NCBI RefSeq assembly: GCF_000383595.1
Contig: NZ_KB911581.1
Coordinates: 6,407,519 to 6,471,518, forward strand
DNA: 64,000 nucleotides
Reading direction: 5' to 3'
Source: Streptomyces bottropensis ATCC 25435
GTDB taxonomy: Bacteria; Actinomycetota; Actinomycetes; Streptomycetales; Streptomycetaceae
The stretch's first letter is position 1. Every line of letters starts with the position of its first letter. The notes below the pieces were generated by a model. It worked only from the letters and a program-made list of their open reading frames with translations, did no database searches and was not told where the DNA came from. Of this stretch, positions 8,196 through 16,988 are shown one piece after another. Both the position numbers and the translations under genes were made by a program.

Positions 8196-9314
8196 ATGAC
8201 AGACGCACTCAAGCGCCTCTCCGAGGAGGGCGTCGCGATCTGGCTGGACGACCTGTCGCGCAAGCGCATCACGTCCGGCAACCTCGCCGAGCTGCTCGAC
8301 CAGCAGCACGTCGTGGGCGTCACCACCAACCCGTCGATCTTCCAGAAGGCGATCAGTAGCGGTGACGGCTACGAGCAGCAGGTCTCCGACCTCGCCGCCC
8401 GCAAGGTCACCGTCGAAGAAGCCATCCGCATGATCACGACGGCGGACGTCCGGGACGCCGCCGACATCCTGCGCCCGGTGTTCGACGCGACCGGCGGCCA
8501 GGACGGCCGGGTCTCCATCGAGGTCGACCCGCGCCTGGCGCACAACACCAAGGCGACGGTGGCCGAGGCCAAGCAGCTGGCCTGGCTGGTGGACCGCCCG
8601 AACACCCTGATCAAGATCCCGGCCACGATGGGCGGCCTGCCGGCCATCACCGAGGTCATCGGTCTGGGCATCAGCGTCAACGTCACGCTGATCTTCTCCC
8701 TGGAGCGCTACCGCCAGGTCATGGACGCCTACCTGGCCGGTCTGGAGAAGGCCAAGGAGCGGGGCCTGGACCTGTCGAAGATCCACTCGGTGGCGTCCTT
8801 CTTCGTGTCCCGCGTGGACACCGAGATCGACAAGCGCATCGACGCCCTCGGCACCGACGAGGCCAAGGCCGCCCGCGGCAAGGCCGGCGTCGCCAACGCG
8901 CGTCTGGCGTACCAGGCGTACGAGGAGGTCTTCTCCACCGACCGCTGGAGCGCGCTGGAGAGCGCGGGCGCCAACAAGCAGCGTCCGCTGTGGGCCTCGA
9001 CCGGCGTCAAGGACCCGGCGTACAAGTCGACGCTGTACGTCGACGAGCTGGTCGCGCCGAACACGGTGAACACCATGCCGGAGGCCACGCTGGAGGCCAC
9101 CGCCGAGAGCGGTGAGATCCGCGGCAACGCGATCGCCGGGACGTACGAGCAGTCGCGTGCCGAGCTGGACGCGGTCGAGAAGCTCGGGATCTCGTACGAC
9201 GAGGTCGTCCAGCTCCTGGAGGACGAGGGCGTCGACAAGTTCGAGGCGTCCTGGAACGACCTGCTCAAGTCGACCGAGGCGGAGCTTCGGCGCCTCGCAC
9301 CCTCGGAGGGCTGA
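8196..9314 (+). CDS. tal: Transaldolase
   Basis: A 372-aa class I aldolase that moves the dihydroxyacetone unit from sedoheptulose 7-phosphate to glyceraldehyde 3-phosphate. The N-terminal signature is VVGVTTNPSIFQKAI, and the Schiff-base Lys lies in NTLIKIPATMGG. Length matches the long actinobacterial TalB-like proteins. It lies 35 nt after tkt and 5 nt before zwf in the same operon, so the non-oxidative and oxidative branches are coexpressed. Confidence 0.97.
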   Translation: MTDALKRLSEEGVAIWLDDLSRKRITSGNLAELLDQQHVVGVTTNPSIFQKAISSGDGYEQQVSDLAARKVTVEEAIRMITTADVRDAADILRPVFDATGGQDGRVSIEVDPRLAHNTKATVAEAKQLAWLVDRPNTLIKIPATMGGLPAITEVIGLGISVNVTLIFSLERYRQVMDAYLAGLEKAKERGLDLSKIHSVASFFVSRVDTEIDKRIDALGTDEAKAARGKAGVANARLAYQAYEEVFSTDRWSALESAGANKQRPLWASTGVKDPAYKSTLYVDELVAPNTVNTMPEATLEATAESGEIRGNAIAGTYEQSRAELDAVEKLGISYDEVVQLLEDEGVDKFEASWNDLLKSTEAELRRLAPSEG

Positions 9315-9319
9315 ACACC

Positions 9320-10843
9320 TTGTCGAGCAGCAATCCGCTGCGTGACGCCGCGGACCGACGGCTCCCGCGTATCGCGGGGCCGTCGGGCCTGGTCATCTTC
9401 GGCGTCACAGGCGATTTGTCACGTAAAAAGCTGATGCCTGCCGTGTACGACCTCGCCAACCGCGGACTGCTGCCGCCGGGCTTCTCGCTCGTCGGCTTCG
9501 CACGCCGGGAATGGGCCAACGAGGACTTCGCGCAGGAGGTGCACGACGCGGTCAAGGAGCACGCGCGCACGCCCTTCCGCGAGGAGGTCTGGCAGCAGCT
9601 CATCCAGGGCATGCGGTTCGTCCAGGGCACCTTCGACGACGACGAGTCCTTCGAGCGGCTGCGCGACACCATCGAGGAGCTGGACAAGGCGCAGGGGACG
9701 GGCGGCAACTTCGCCTTCTACCTGTCCGTGCCGCCGTCCGCGTTCCCGGTGGTGATCCAGCAGCTGAAGAAGCACGGTCTGGCCGACCAGAGCAGCGGCT
9801 CCTGGCGGCGCGCGGTCATCGAGAAGCCGTTCGGGCACAACCTGGAGTCGGCCGAGGATCTCAACAAGGTCGTCCACGAGGTCTTCGCCCCGGACCAGGT
9901 CTTCCGCATCGACCACTACCTGGGCAAGGAGACCGTCCAGAACATCCTGGCGCTCCGCTTCGCCAACACGATGTTCGAGCCGATCTGGAACCGGTCCTTC
10001 GTCGACCACGTGCAGATCACCATGGCCGAGGACATCGGCATCGGCGGCCGGGCGGGTTACTACGACGGTATCGGCGCCGCCCGTGACGTCATCCAGAACC
10101 ACCTGTTGCAGCTGATGGCGCTGACCGCCATGGAGGAGCCCGCCTCCTTCGACGCGGACGCGCTCGCCGCCGAGAAGACCAAGGTGCTCGGCGCGGTGAA
10201 GCTGTCGAAGGACCTGGGCCGGGACACCGTGTTCGCGCAGTACGCGGCCGGCTGGCAGGGCGGCGAGAAGGTCATCGGCTACCTCGAAGAGGACGGCATC
10301 GACCGCAAGTCGAAGACCGACACCTACGCGGCGATCAAGGTGCAGGTGGACAACCGCCGTTGGGCGGGCGTCCCGTTCTACCTGCGGACGGGCAAGCGCC
10401 TCGGCCGCCGGGTGACCGAGATCGCGGTGGTCTTCCAGCGTGCCCCGCACTCCCCCTTCGACTCCACCGCCACCGAGGAACTGGGCCAGAACGCGATCGT
10501 CATCCGCGTCCAGCCCGACGAGGGCGTGACGGTCCGTTTCGGCTCCAAGGTGCCCGGCACGTCGATGGAGATCCGGGACGTGTCGATGGACTTCGCCTAC
10601 GGCGAGTCCTTCACCGAGTCCTCGCCCGAGGCGTACGAGCGTCTCATTCTCGACGTCCTGCTCGGCGACTCGAACCTCTTCCCGCGCACCGAGGAGGTCG
10701 AGCTGTCCTGGAAGATCCTCGACCCGATCGAGGAGTACTGGGACAAGAGCGGCAGGCCCGCGCAGTACCAGGCGGGCACCTGGGGTCCCGTCGAGGCGGA
10801 CCAGATGCTGCAACGAGACGGACGGAGCTGGCGCCGGCCATGA
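9320..10843 (+). CDS. zwf: Glucose-6-phosphate 1-dehydrogenase
   Basis: A 507-aa enzyme that oxidises glucose 6-phosphate to 6-phosphogluconolactone with NADP. It starts with TTG 9320, 5 nt after tal. The N-terminal nucleotide-binding motif is VIFGVTGDLSRKKL, and the catalytic signature RIDHYLGKETVQN contains the conserved His and Lys. The end overlaps opcA by 4 nt (ATGA), implying translational coupling to its allosteric partner. Confidence 0.97.
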   Translation: MSSSNPLRDAADRRLPRIAGPSGLVIFGVTGDLSRKKLMPAVYDLANRGLLPPGFSLVGFARREWANEDFAQEVHDAVKEHARTPFREEVWQQLIQGMRFVQGTFDDDESFERLRDTIEELDKAQGTGGNFAFYLSVPPSAFPVVIQQLKKHGLADQSSGSWRRAVIEKPFGHNLESAEDLNKVVHEVFAPDQVFRIDHYLGKETVQNILALRFANTMFEPIWNRSFVDHVQITMAEDIGIGGRAGYYDGIGAARDVIQNHLLQLMALTAMEEPASFDADALAAEKTKVLGAVKLSKDLGRDTVFAQYAAGWQGGEKVIGYLEEDGIDRKSKTDTYAAIKVQVDNRRWAGVPFYLRTGKRLGRRVTEIAVVFQRAPHSPFDSTATEELGQNAIVIRVQPDEGVTVRFGSKVPGTSMEIRDVSMDFAYGESFTESSPEAYERLILDVLLGDSNLFPRTEEVELSWKILDPIEEYWDKSGRPAQYQAGTWGPVEADQMLQRDGRSWRRP

Positions 10844-12045
10844 AGACGGACCTCACGGACACCACGGCCAGCAAGATCAACAAGGCGCTGGTGAAGGCCC
10901 GCCGGGAGATAGGGACCCCGGCGGTCGGCATGGTGCTCACGCTGGTCATCGTGACGGACGAGGAGAACGCGTACGACGCGCTCAAGTCCGCCAACGACGC
11001 CTCCCGCGAGCACCCCTCGCGCACGATCGTGGTCATCAAGCGTGTCTCCCGCTCCCCCCGGGACCGCACGAAGTCCCGCCTCGACGCCGAGGTACGGGTG
11101 GGCGCGGACGCCGGCACCGGTGACACGGTCGTCCTGCGGCTGTACGGCGAGGTCGCGGACCACGCCCAGTCGGTCGTGCTCCCCCTGCTGCTGCCGGACG
11201 CGCCGGTGGTCGTCTGGTGGCCGGTCAACGCGCCGCTCGACCCGGCCCGCGACCCGCTGGGCGCGCTCGGCCAGCGCCGGGTGACCGACAGCTACGCCGC
11301 CGAGAAGCCCATCGAGGAGCTGCGGAGCCGCGCCGACAACTACGAGCCCGGCGACACGGATCTGGCCTGGACCCGGATCACCCCCTGGCGCTCCATGCTG
11401 GCCGCCGCGCTCGACCAGGTGGACTGCGAGGTCATCTCCGCGGAGGTGCAGGGCGAGCAGTACAACCCGAGCGTGGAGCTGCTGGCGATGTGGCTGGCGG
11501 ACCGCCTCCACGTCCACGTACGGCGGGGGGTGTCGGCCGGGCCGGGCCTCAACGAGGTGCGGATGCTCACCAGCACCGGTCCCATCCGGCTGTACCGCCC
11601 CGCCGGGGGGCTCGCCCTCCTCACGCTGGAGGGCCAGCCGGACCGGGCGGTCGCGCTGAAGCGCCGCGAGACGTCCGAGTTGCTGGCGGAGGAGCTGCGC
11701 AGGCTCGACCCCGACGACACGTACGCGTCGGCGCTGCGGTTCGGGGTGGACCGGCTGGGCGGGGCGTTGTCGCCCGCGGCCGGCTCGGCGGGGGCGGCCT
11801 CCGAGCTGGACGGCGCTGCGGGACGGGGGGCCTCGGCGGCGTTGCCGCCGGCGCTTCCGGCTCTGCCGACAAGGTCGGCTGGTTCGGGTAGTTCGATCAG
11901 TGCGGCCGGCTCGTCCGCGTCCGGCTCGGCAGATGTGTCGAGGTCTGCGGATTCCGTGGCGTCCGCGGGGTCGGCCGGTGGCGAGGACTCCGAGCGGCCC
12001 ACGCCGGCGCAGATGCCGCCCGTGAAGAAGGCGGCCTCGCCGTGA
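10840..12045 (+). CDS. opcA: Glucose-6-phosphate dehydrogenase assembly protein OpcA
   Basis: A 401-aa protein that in cyanobacteria and actinobacteria promotes assembly and redox control of glucose-6-phosphate dehydrogenase. The ATG at 10840 overlaps the zwf stop. The conserved region runs to about residue 330 (IVVIKRVSRS, LLPDAPVVVWWPVNAP, DLAWTRITPWRSML, then RLHVHVRRGVSAGPGLNEVR). The last ~65 residues are Ala/Ser/Gly-rich, low in complexity and likely disordered; they make this copy longer than the usual ~350 aa. The stop overlaps the pgl start by 4 nt. Confidence 0.93.
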   Translation: MKTDLTDTTASKINKALVKARREIGTPAVGMVLTLVIVTDEENAYDALKSANDASREHPSRTIVVIKRVSRSPRDRTKSRLDAEVRVGADAGTGDTVVLRLYGEVADHAQSVVLPLLLPDAPVVVWWPVNAPLDPARDPLGALGQRRVTDSYAAEKPIEELRSRADNYEPGDTDLAWTRITPWRSMLAAALDQVDCEVISAEVQGEQYNPSVELLAMWLADRLHVHVRRGVSAGPGLNEVRMLTSTGPIRLYRPAGGLALLTLEGQPDRAVALKRRETSELLAEELRRLDPDDTYASALRFGVDRLGGALSPAAGSAGAASELDGAAGRGASAALPPALPALPTRSAGSGSSISAAGSSASGSADVSRSADSVASAGSAGGEDSERPTPAQMPPVKKAASP

Positions 12046-12824
12046 GCACCCCGCAGCTGGTCGTGCACCGTGACAAGGAGCTGATGGCTCAGGCCGCGGC
12101 GGCCCGGCTGATCACCAAGGTCGTGGACGCGCAGGCCTCGCGCGGCTATGCCTCGGTGGTCCTCACGGGCGGCCGCAACGGCAACGGGCTGCTCGCCGCG
12201 CTGGCCGCGGCGCCCGCCCGGGACGCGATCGACTGGGGCCGGCTGGATCTGTGGTGGGGCGACGAGCGGTTCCTGCCGGAGGGTGACGCCGAGCGGAACG
12301 TCACCCAGGCCCGGGAGGCGCTGCTGGACTCGGTGCCGCTGGATCCGAAGCGGGTGCACGCCATGCCCGCGTCGGACGGGCCGTGGGGTGCCGATGTGGG
12401 CGCGGCGGCCGCGGCGTACGCGCAGGAGCTGGCGCGGGCGGCGGGGCCCGAGAACCACGGGACCGTGCCGACGTTCGACGTGCTGATGCTCGGGGTCGGG
12501 CCGGACACCCATGTGGCCTCGCTCTTCCCCGAGTCGCCGGCCGTACGGGAGACCGAGCGGACGGTGGTGGGCGTGCGTGGCGCGCCGAAGCCGCCGCCGA
12601 CGCGGGTCACGCTGACGCTGCCCGCGATCCGCGCCGCGCGTGAGGTGTGGCTGCTCGCCGCCGGGGAGGACAAGGCGGCGGCCGCGGCCATCGCGTTGTC
12701 CGGTGCGGGGGAGATCCAGGCGCCGGCCGCGGGTGCGTACGGGCGGTCGCGGACCCTGTGGCTGCTGGACGCGGCCGCGGCGTCGCGGCTGCCGCGGTCC
12801 TTGTATCCGCCTGCCTCGCCGTAA
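12042..12824 (+). CDS. pgl: 6-phosphogluconolactonase
   Basis: A 260-aa enzyme of the SOL/DevB family that hydrolyses 6-phosphogluconolactone, completing the oxidative entry to the pentose phosphate pathway. Family motifs are VVLTGGRNGNGLLAAL, WWGDERFLPEGDAERN and FDVLMLGVGPDTHVASLFP. It starts with GTG 12042 overlapping opcA and is the last gene of the operon, followed at once by a long hairpin. Confidence 0.95.
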   Translation: MSTPQLVVHRDKELMAQAAAARLITKVVDAQASRGYASVVLTGGRNGNGLLAALAAAPARDAIDWGRLDLWWGDERFLPEGDAERNVTQAREALLDSVPLDPKRVHAMPASDGPWGADVGAAAAAYAQELARAAGPENHGTVPTFDVLMLGVGPDTHVASLFPESPAVRETERTVVGVRGAPKPPPTRVTLTLPAIRAAREVWLLAAGEDKAAAAAIALSGAGEIQAPAAGAYGRSRTLWLLDAAAASRLPRSLYPPASP

Positions 12825-12830
12825 GTCCGT

Positions 12831-12923
12831 TCGGGTGCGGGTCCGGTGGGGGCTTCGCGCAGTTCCCCGCGCCCCTGAAGGCGCGGGGAACTGCGCGAGA
12901 AGCCCCACCGGACCCGCACCCGA
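12831..12923. terminator. Long hairpin terminator, Streptomyces dispersed-repeat type
   Basis: Arms of 43 and 44 nt (12831-12873 and 12880-12923) pair almost perfectly, with two small indels, around CCCTGA. The arm contains CGCAGTTCCCCGCGCC, a motif I know as common in Streptomyces intergenic hairpins. It sits between the convergent pgl and MFS genes. Confidence 0.85.
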
Positions 12924-12944
12924 CAACGCACCCCGCTCAAGCCG

Positions 12945-14357
12945 TCAGGACGTGAAGTCGTCCTCACGGGTCTCCGGCAGCGCCCACACGCACAGCAGAC
13001 TCACCAGGCACAACCCACCCGTGTAGAACCCGAGCACCAGCGGCGACGACCACTGGCTGTTCAGCCAGGTCGCGACGAGCGGAGCGAAGCCGCCACCCAG
13101 TGTGTTGGCCAGGATGAACGCCGCCGACGCCCCCGTGTACCGCAACCTCGCCGGGAACAGCTCCGCGAGGAACGCCGCCGCCGGGGAGAACATCAGGGCG
13201 AGCAGCATGAGCCCGACCGTGTACGCGCCGGTGATGACGAACCCGTCGCCCGTGCTGAGAGACGCGTACATGGGAACGGACCAGACCACGCAGCCGGCCG
13301 CGCCCGCCAGCATCAGCGGCCGGCGCCCGATCCGGTCGGCGAGCCGCGCGACGGGCAGCGTGATCGCGATCCCGGCCGCCGCCCCCACGCTCGCGGCGGT
13401 GAGCATCGTGTTCTGCGGGATGCCGAGCGATTTCGGACCGTAGGACAGGCTGTAGACGATCGTCAGGTAGTACACGGCCGAGCCGCCGATCGCCGCGCCC
13501 GTGCCGAGCAGCAGCCGGCGCGGGTGGCGCGCGAGGAGCGTCCCGAGCGGAAAGCGCGGCGCCGGGGACCCCGCGGATCCGGGAGAGGCGGGGGACGCCG
13601 GGGACGCCGCCGGGGACGAGCCCTTGAACACCGGCGACTCCGACACCGTCGTCCGTACCCACAGCCCGACCAGGACAAGCACCGCGCTGAGCAGGAACGG
13701 CACACGCCAGGCCCACTCCGTGAAGCCGTCGCGGCCCACGATGTTCAGGGTGGGCAGGATGACGGCGCTGGAGAGCAGGAAGCCGAGCGAGGGACCGACG
13801 TTGGGTATGGCGGCGTACAGCGCGCGGCGGCCGGGCGGGGCGTGTTCGGCGGCCAGCAGGACCGCGCCGCCCCACTCGCCGCCCATGCTGACGCCCTGCA
13901 GCAGACGGAGGGTCACCAGGAGGACGGGCGCGAGGAGTCCGGCGGTCTCGTAGGTCGGCAGGAGGCCGACGCCGACCGTCGCGAGGCCCATGAGCAGCAG
14001 GGAGGCGACCAGGGCGCGGCGGCGGCCCAGCCGGTCACCGATCGTGCCGAAGAGGACGACGCCGAGGGGGCGGGACAGGAAGGCCGCGGCGAAGGTGAGG
14101 AACGCGGCGAGGGTGGAGACGGTCGCGTTGCCGGAGGGGAAGAACGCCGGTCCGAGGACGAGCGCGGAGGCCGTGCCGTAGACGGCGAAATCGTAGTACT
14201 CGATGGTGGTGCCGATGAGGCTCGCGGCGGCGACCTTGGGCGCCTTGCTCGGCTCGGCCGGCGGCGAGGCGCCAGGCGTCGGGGAGGCCGACGACGGTAA
14301 CGCGACCGATCTGGGGTCCACGGCCTCGGAGACGGTCTCGGACGGGGATTCGGGCAT
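12945..14357 (-). CDS. MFS transporter, metabolite:H+ symporter (MHS) type
   Basis: A 470-aa membrane protein from ATG 14357, with a disordered Ser/Pro-rich N-terminal tail of ~45 residues and about 12 hydrophobic segments. The MHS-type signatures are IGTTIEYYDFAVYGTASALV at the first helix, GDRLGRRRAL between helices 2 and 3, RLLQGVSMGGEWGGAVLLAAE in helix 5 and RLADRIGRRPLM in the second half. Members import dicarboxylates, shikimate, proline/betaine or similar solutes; the substrate here is unknown. It is convergent with pgl and divergent from the biosynthetic cluster, so it may or may not belong to it. Confidence 0.9.
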   Translation of the reverse strand: MPESPSETVSEAVDPRSVALPSSASPTPGASPPAEPSKAPKVAAASLIGTTIEYYDFAVYGTASALVLGPAFFPSGNATVSTLAAFLTFAAAFLSRPLGVVLFGTIGDRLGRRRALVASLLLMGLATVGVGLLPTYETAGLLAPVLLVTLRLLQGVSMGGEWGGAVLLAAEHAPPGRRALYAAIPNVGPSLGFLLSSAVILPTLNIVGRDGFTEWAWRVPFLLSAVLVLVGLWVRTTVSESPVFKGSSPAASPASPASPGSAGSPAPRFPLGTLLARHPRRLLLGTGAAIGGSAVYYLTIVYSLSYGPKSLGIPQNTMLTAASVGAAAGIAITLPVARLADRIGRRPLMLAGAAGCVVWSVPMYASLSTGDGFVITGAYTVGLMLLALMFSPAAAFLAELFPARLRYTGASAAFILANTLGGGFAPLVATWLNSQWSSPLVLGFYTGGLCLVSLLCVWALPETREDDFTS

Positions 14358-14570
14358 GGGGGGCTCACTTCCGGTACGCCCGGACACGAATGTCCGGGTG
14401 CAGAGGGGGACGGCCACGCATGAAACACGAACCGGAGTGTGGCTGTCACCCTAGGCCGCGAAATTCGATTCCCACAAGGAAGCCTCGGAAATGGCGGTCC
14501 GGGATCCCCGTCGAATTTTTTCGACGGACCCGTAGGCGACGTTTACACGCGACAACAGTGAATAGGGCAT

Positions 14571-14607
14571 GTGATCCCGCGTGATCCCTATGTGATCCGT
14601 GTGATCC
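14571..14607 (+). repeat. Four direct heptamer repeats GTGATCC
   Basis: GTGATCC starts at 14571, 14581, 14592 and 14601 (periods 10, 11 and 9 nt), so all copies lie near one face of the helix. SARP-type antibiotic regulators bind heptameric direct repeats with about 11-nt period. The array is ~290 nt upstream of the first cluster gene and ~215 nt upstream of the MFS gene. Confidence 0.55.
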
Positions 14608-14783
14608 CGCTATGCACGCGGACAGGTCGGCAGAATGTGCCACGAACACCACCCTCGCACGGCGTCAACCCGGTAGAACCTGTCAAGTCGTTATCAAATA
14701 ATCATGTGTCAACCTGCATAAAAATTGCCCACAGGTCACTCCTTGCCAACCCCCGATCACGCACGGAATGCTGACGTCCTGGC

Positions 14784-14799
14784 AGAACTTGAAAGTTCT
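14784..14799. promoter_or_regulatory. 16-bp palindrome upstream of the biosynthetic cluster
   Basis: AGAACTT (14784-14790) and AAGTTCT (14793-14799) form a perfect inverted repeat around GA, 94 nt before the first gene. A candidate operator for a dimeric regulator. Confidence 0.4.
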
Positions 14800-14892
14800 A
14801 CGACCATCGTTTTTCGGACATGGAGACCGCATCGGGTTGCCGCGGTTCGACTTTCTGAAATGCGGCCTCAGAGCCGGGAAGGCGCATTACCC

Positions 14893-15732
14893 ATGCTGAA
14901 AACTGGCAAGCCATTGCGTTGGAGAAGACTTTCTCGGGCCGGTGATGACCGGCATTTGCTCATCCCTCTCGACCACAGCGTTTCGGACGGCCCGGTCGCC
15001 CCTCCCGGACAGTGGGAGGACCTCCTTCGGGCCCTGGTGGCCGGCGGGGCCGACGGGATCGTCGTCCACAAGGGGCGGGCCCGCGCACTCGCCCCGGACC
15101 TCCTCGGGAACTGCGCGCTGGTGGTGCACCTGAGCGCGAGTACGGCCTGTTCCGCCGACGTGGACGCCAAGGTGCTGGTCGGCGATGTCGAGGAGGCGGT
15201 GGCGCTCGGCGCGGACGCGGTCAGCGTCCATGTGAACATCGGCTCGGACACCGAGGGGCGTCAGCTCGCCGACCTGGGCGCGGTGGCCCGTTCGTGCGAC
15301 ACCTGGGGCATGCCGCTGATCGCGATGGTCTATCCGCGCGGCCCCCGGATCGAGAACCCGCACGATCCCGCTCTCCTCGCGCACATCGTGAACGTCGCCG
15401 CCGATCTGGGCGCCGACATGGTGAAGACGACCGTCGCCCTGCCGGTGGAGCGGATGGCCGAGGTGGTGGCCCACAGCCCCATCCCCGTCCTCGCGGCCGG
15501 CGGTCCACCGGACGGCTCCGACCTCATCGAGTACGGCACCGCCGTGATGGCGGCCGGCTGCCGGGGGCTCGCCGTCGGCCGCCGGATCTTCTCCTCCCCC
15601 TCCCCCGCCTCCCTGGTCTCCCGGCTCGCGGCCGTGGTGCACGGGTCCGGCGGCGACGGCATCACCGAAGACATGAGCATGACCGCTCCCCCCTCCCCCC
15701 GTTACTCGACGATCGTGGCAGGTGTCGCATGA
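14893..15732 (+). CDS. GriI-like 2-amino-3,7-dideoxy-hept-6-ulosonate synthase (class I aldolase)
   Basis: A 279-aa DhnA/fructose-bisphosphate-aldolase-class-I-like protein from ATG 14893, behind GGGAAGG. Features: LIPLDHSVSDGP at the N-terminus, DGIVVHKGRARAL, a Schiff-base Lys candidate in GADMVKTTVALPVE, and the phosphate-binding end (VLAAGGPPDGSD, GCRGLAVGRRIFSS). In grixazone biosynthesis GriI condenses aspartate semialdehyde with dihydroxyacetone phosphate on the way to 3-amino-4-hydroxybenzoate. The next gene is the GriH counterpart and overlaps by 4 nt, which makes that role far more likely than archaeal-type shikimate synthesis. It is the first gene of the cluster operon. Confidence 0.85.
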   Translation: MLKTGKPLRWRRLSRAGDDRHLLIPLDHSVSDGPVAPPGQWEDLLRALVAGGADGIVVHKGRARALAPDLLGNCALVVHLSASTACSADVDAKVLVGDVEEAVALGADAVSVHVNIGSDTEGRQLADLGAVARSCDTWGMPLIAMVYPRGPRIENPHDPALLAHIVNVAADLGADMVKTTVALPVERMAEVVAHSPIPVLAAGGPPDGSDLIEYGTAVMAAGCRGLAVGRRIFSSPSPASLVSRLAAVVHGSGGDGITEDMSMTAPPSPRYSTIVAGVA

Positions 15733-16982
15733 GGTTCGCGTGGATCGATCTCCGTGAAGTCCCCCGTCCGCAGCTCCAGGCGGTGGTGGACGCGGCCGTC
15801 CACGCCCGGATGACCGGAGTGGTCTCGGCCGACGCCGAGTTGCTGGGAACGCTGCCGCCGACCGTGACCCGGGTGCTGGTGTCCGCGGAGCCCGCGGCGG
15901 CGCTCGCGAGGAAGCCGGCCGACAAGTCCGCCGACAAGGGGGGCAAGGAGCCCAAGGGCGCGGGTGACGCCAAGTCCTCCGGCGCGGCCGGGACCCTCGC
16001 GGACGCCGGGATCGACGTCCTGCTGCGGAAGTTCTCCACGCAGGACGAGCTGGACGCGCTCGCCGCCGAGAACCGGGCCGCCGTCCGAATGCCCGGCTCA
16101 GGTGGGCCCGCCACGGGTGCGCCGGTCACCGCCGCACCCGTCGCCGGCTTCGTCGACGTACGGGACGACCGCACGCTCCAGCTGTCGTGCGTGGGCGCGA
16201 TGGCGCTGCCGTACACGGTGATCCATTTCGCCGACCCGACGAAGATCCCGTTGGAGATCGTGCTCGCGGCGGCCGAGTCGGCCGAGGGCAAGCTGGTGAC
16301 CGTCGTCGGGGACCTGGAGGAGGCGGCCATCGTCTTCGACGTGCTCGAACGTGGTTCCGACGGCATCCTGTTCACCCCCCGGAGTGCGGACGACGTGTTC
16401 GCGCTGGCCCGGCTGCTGGAGGCGACGACCCCGCAACTGGAGCTGTCCACGCTGACGGTGGAGAGCATCCGGCACGTCGGGCTCGGCGACCGGGTCTGTG
16501 TGGACACCTGCTCGCACTTCGAGGAGGACGAGGGCATCCTCGTCGGCTCGTACTCCTCCGGTTTCGTGCTCTGCTGCAGCGAGACCCACCCGCTGCCGTA
16601 CATGCCGACCCGGCCGTTCCGGGTCAACGCCGGTGCCCTGCACTCGTACACACTGGGCCCCGACAACCGCACCAACTACCTCAGCGAGGTCGGCTCCGGC
16701 AGCGCCCTGCTGGCGGTCGGCGCCGACGGCCGCACCCGGCGGGTGGTGGTCGGGCGGGCCAAGCTGGAGTCCCGGCCGCTGCTGGAGATCCGCACGCACG
16801 CGGAGGACGGGCGCCTGGTGAGCCTGACCGTGCAGGACGACTGGCACGTACGGGTCCTCGGACCGGGCGGCAAGGTCCTCAACGTCACCGAACTGCGGAC
16901 CGGGGACGAACTGCTCGGCTATCTGGCGCAGGACAAACGCCATGTCGGCCTGCCCATCGGCGAGTTCTGCAAGGAGGTCTGA
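15729..16982 (+). CDS. GriH-like 3-amino-4-hydroxybenzoate synthase (3-dehydroquinate synthase II family)
   Basis: A 417-aa protein whose ATG overlaps the previous stop. It begins MRFAWIDLREVP, as in DHQ synthase II proteins, and contains TVVGDLEEAAIVFDVLERG, GDRVCVDTCSHFEEDEGILV and YLSEVGSGSALLAV. A Lys/Ala/Gly-rich insertion (residues ~60-82) is unusual. GriH cyclises the C7 aminoketose phosphate made by GriI to 3-amino-4-hydroxybenzoate, using Mn2+. Together the two genes make the aromatic amine precursor from primary metabolism without shikimate. A separate shikimate route normally exists in Streptomyces, supporting a secondary role. Confidence 0.85.
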   Translation: MRFAWIDLREVPRPQLQAVVDAAVHARMTGVVSADAELLGTLPPTVTRVLVSAEPAAALARKPADKSADKGGKEPKGAGDAKSSGAAGTLADAGIDVLLRKFSTQDELDALAAENRAAVRMPGSGGPATGAPVTAAPVAGFVDVRDDRTLQLSCVGAMALPYTVIHFADPTKIPLEIVLAAAESAEGKLVTVVGDLEEAAIVFDVLERGSDGILFTPRSADDVFALARLLEATTPQLELSTLTVESIRHVGLGDRVCVDTCSHFEEDEGILVGSYSSGFVLCCSETHPLPYMPTRPFRVNAGALHSYTLGPDNRTNYLSEVGSGSALLAVGADGRTRRVVVGRAKLESRPLLEIRTHAEDGRLVSLTVQDDWHVRVLGPGGKVLNVTELRTGDELLGYLAQDKRHVGLPIGEFCKEV

Positions 16983-16988
16983 GGCCCC

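Larger units (their letters stand above)
14358..14892. other. AT-rich regulatory leader of the biosynthetic cluster
   Basis: A 535-bp divergent intergenic region, noticeably less GC-rich than its surroundings, especially 14690-14870. It contains four phased GTGATCC repeats and a 16-bp palindrome (separate entries). No convincing gene was found; a short open frame reading into the first cluster gene from 14725 lacks coding character. Confidence 0.6.

Noticed and set aside
12945..14357. MHS-type MFS transporter as a member of the biosynthetic cluster
   Set aside because: Opposite strand, separated by a 535-bp leader, and of an uptake-type family. The DHA2 exporter inside the operon is the better product transporter; the link is left open.
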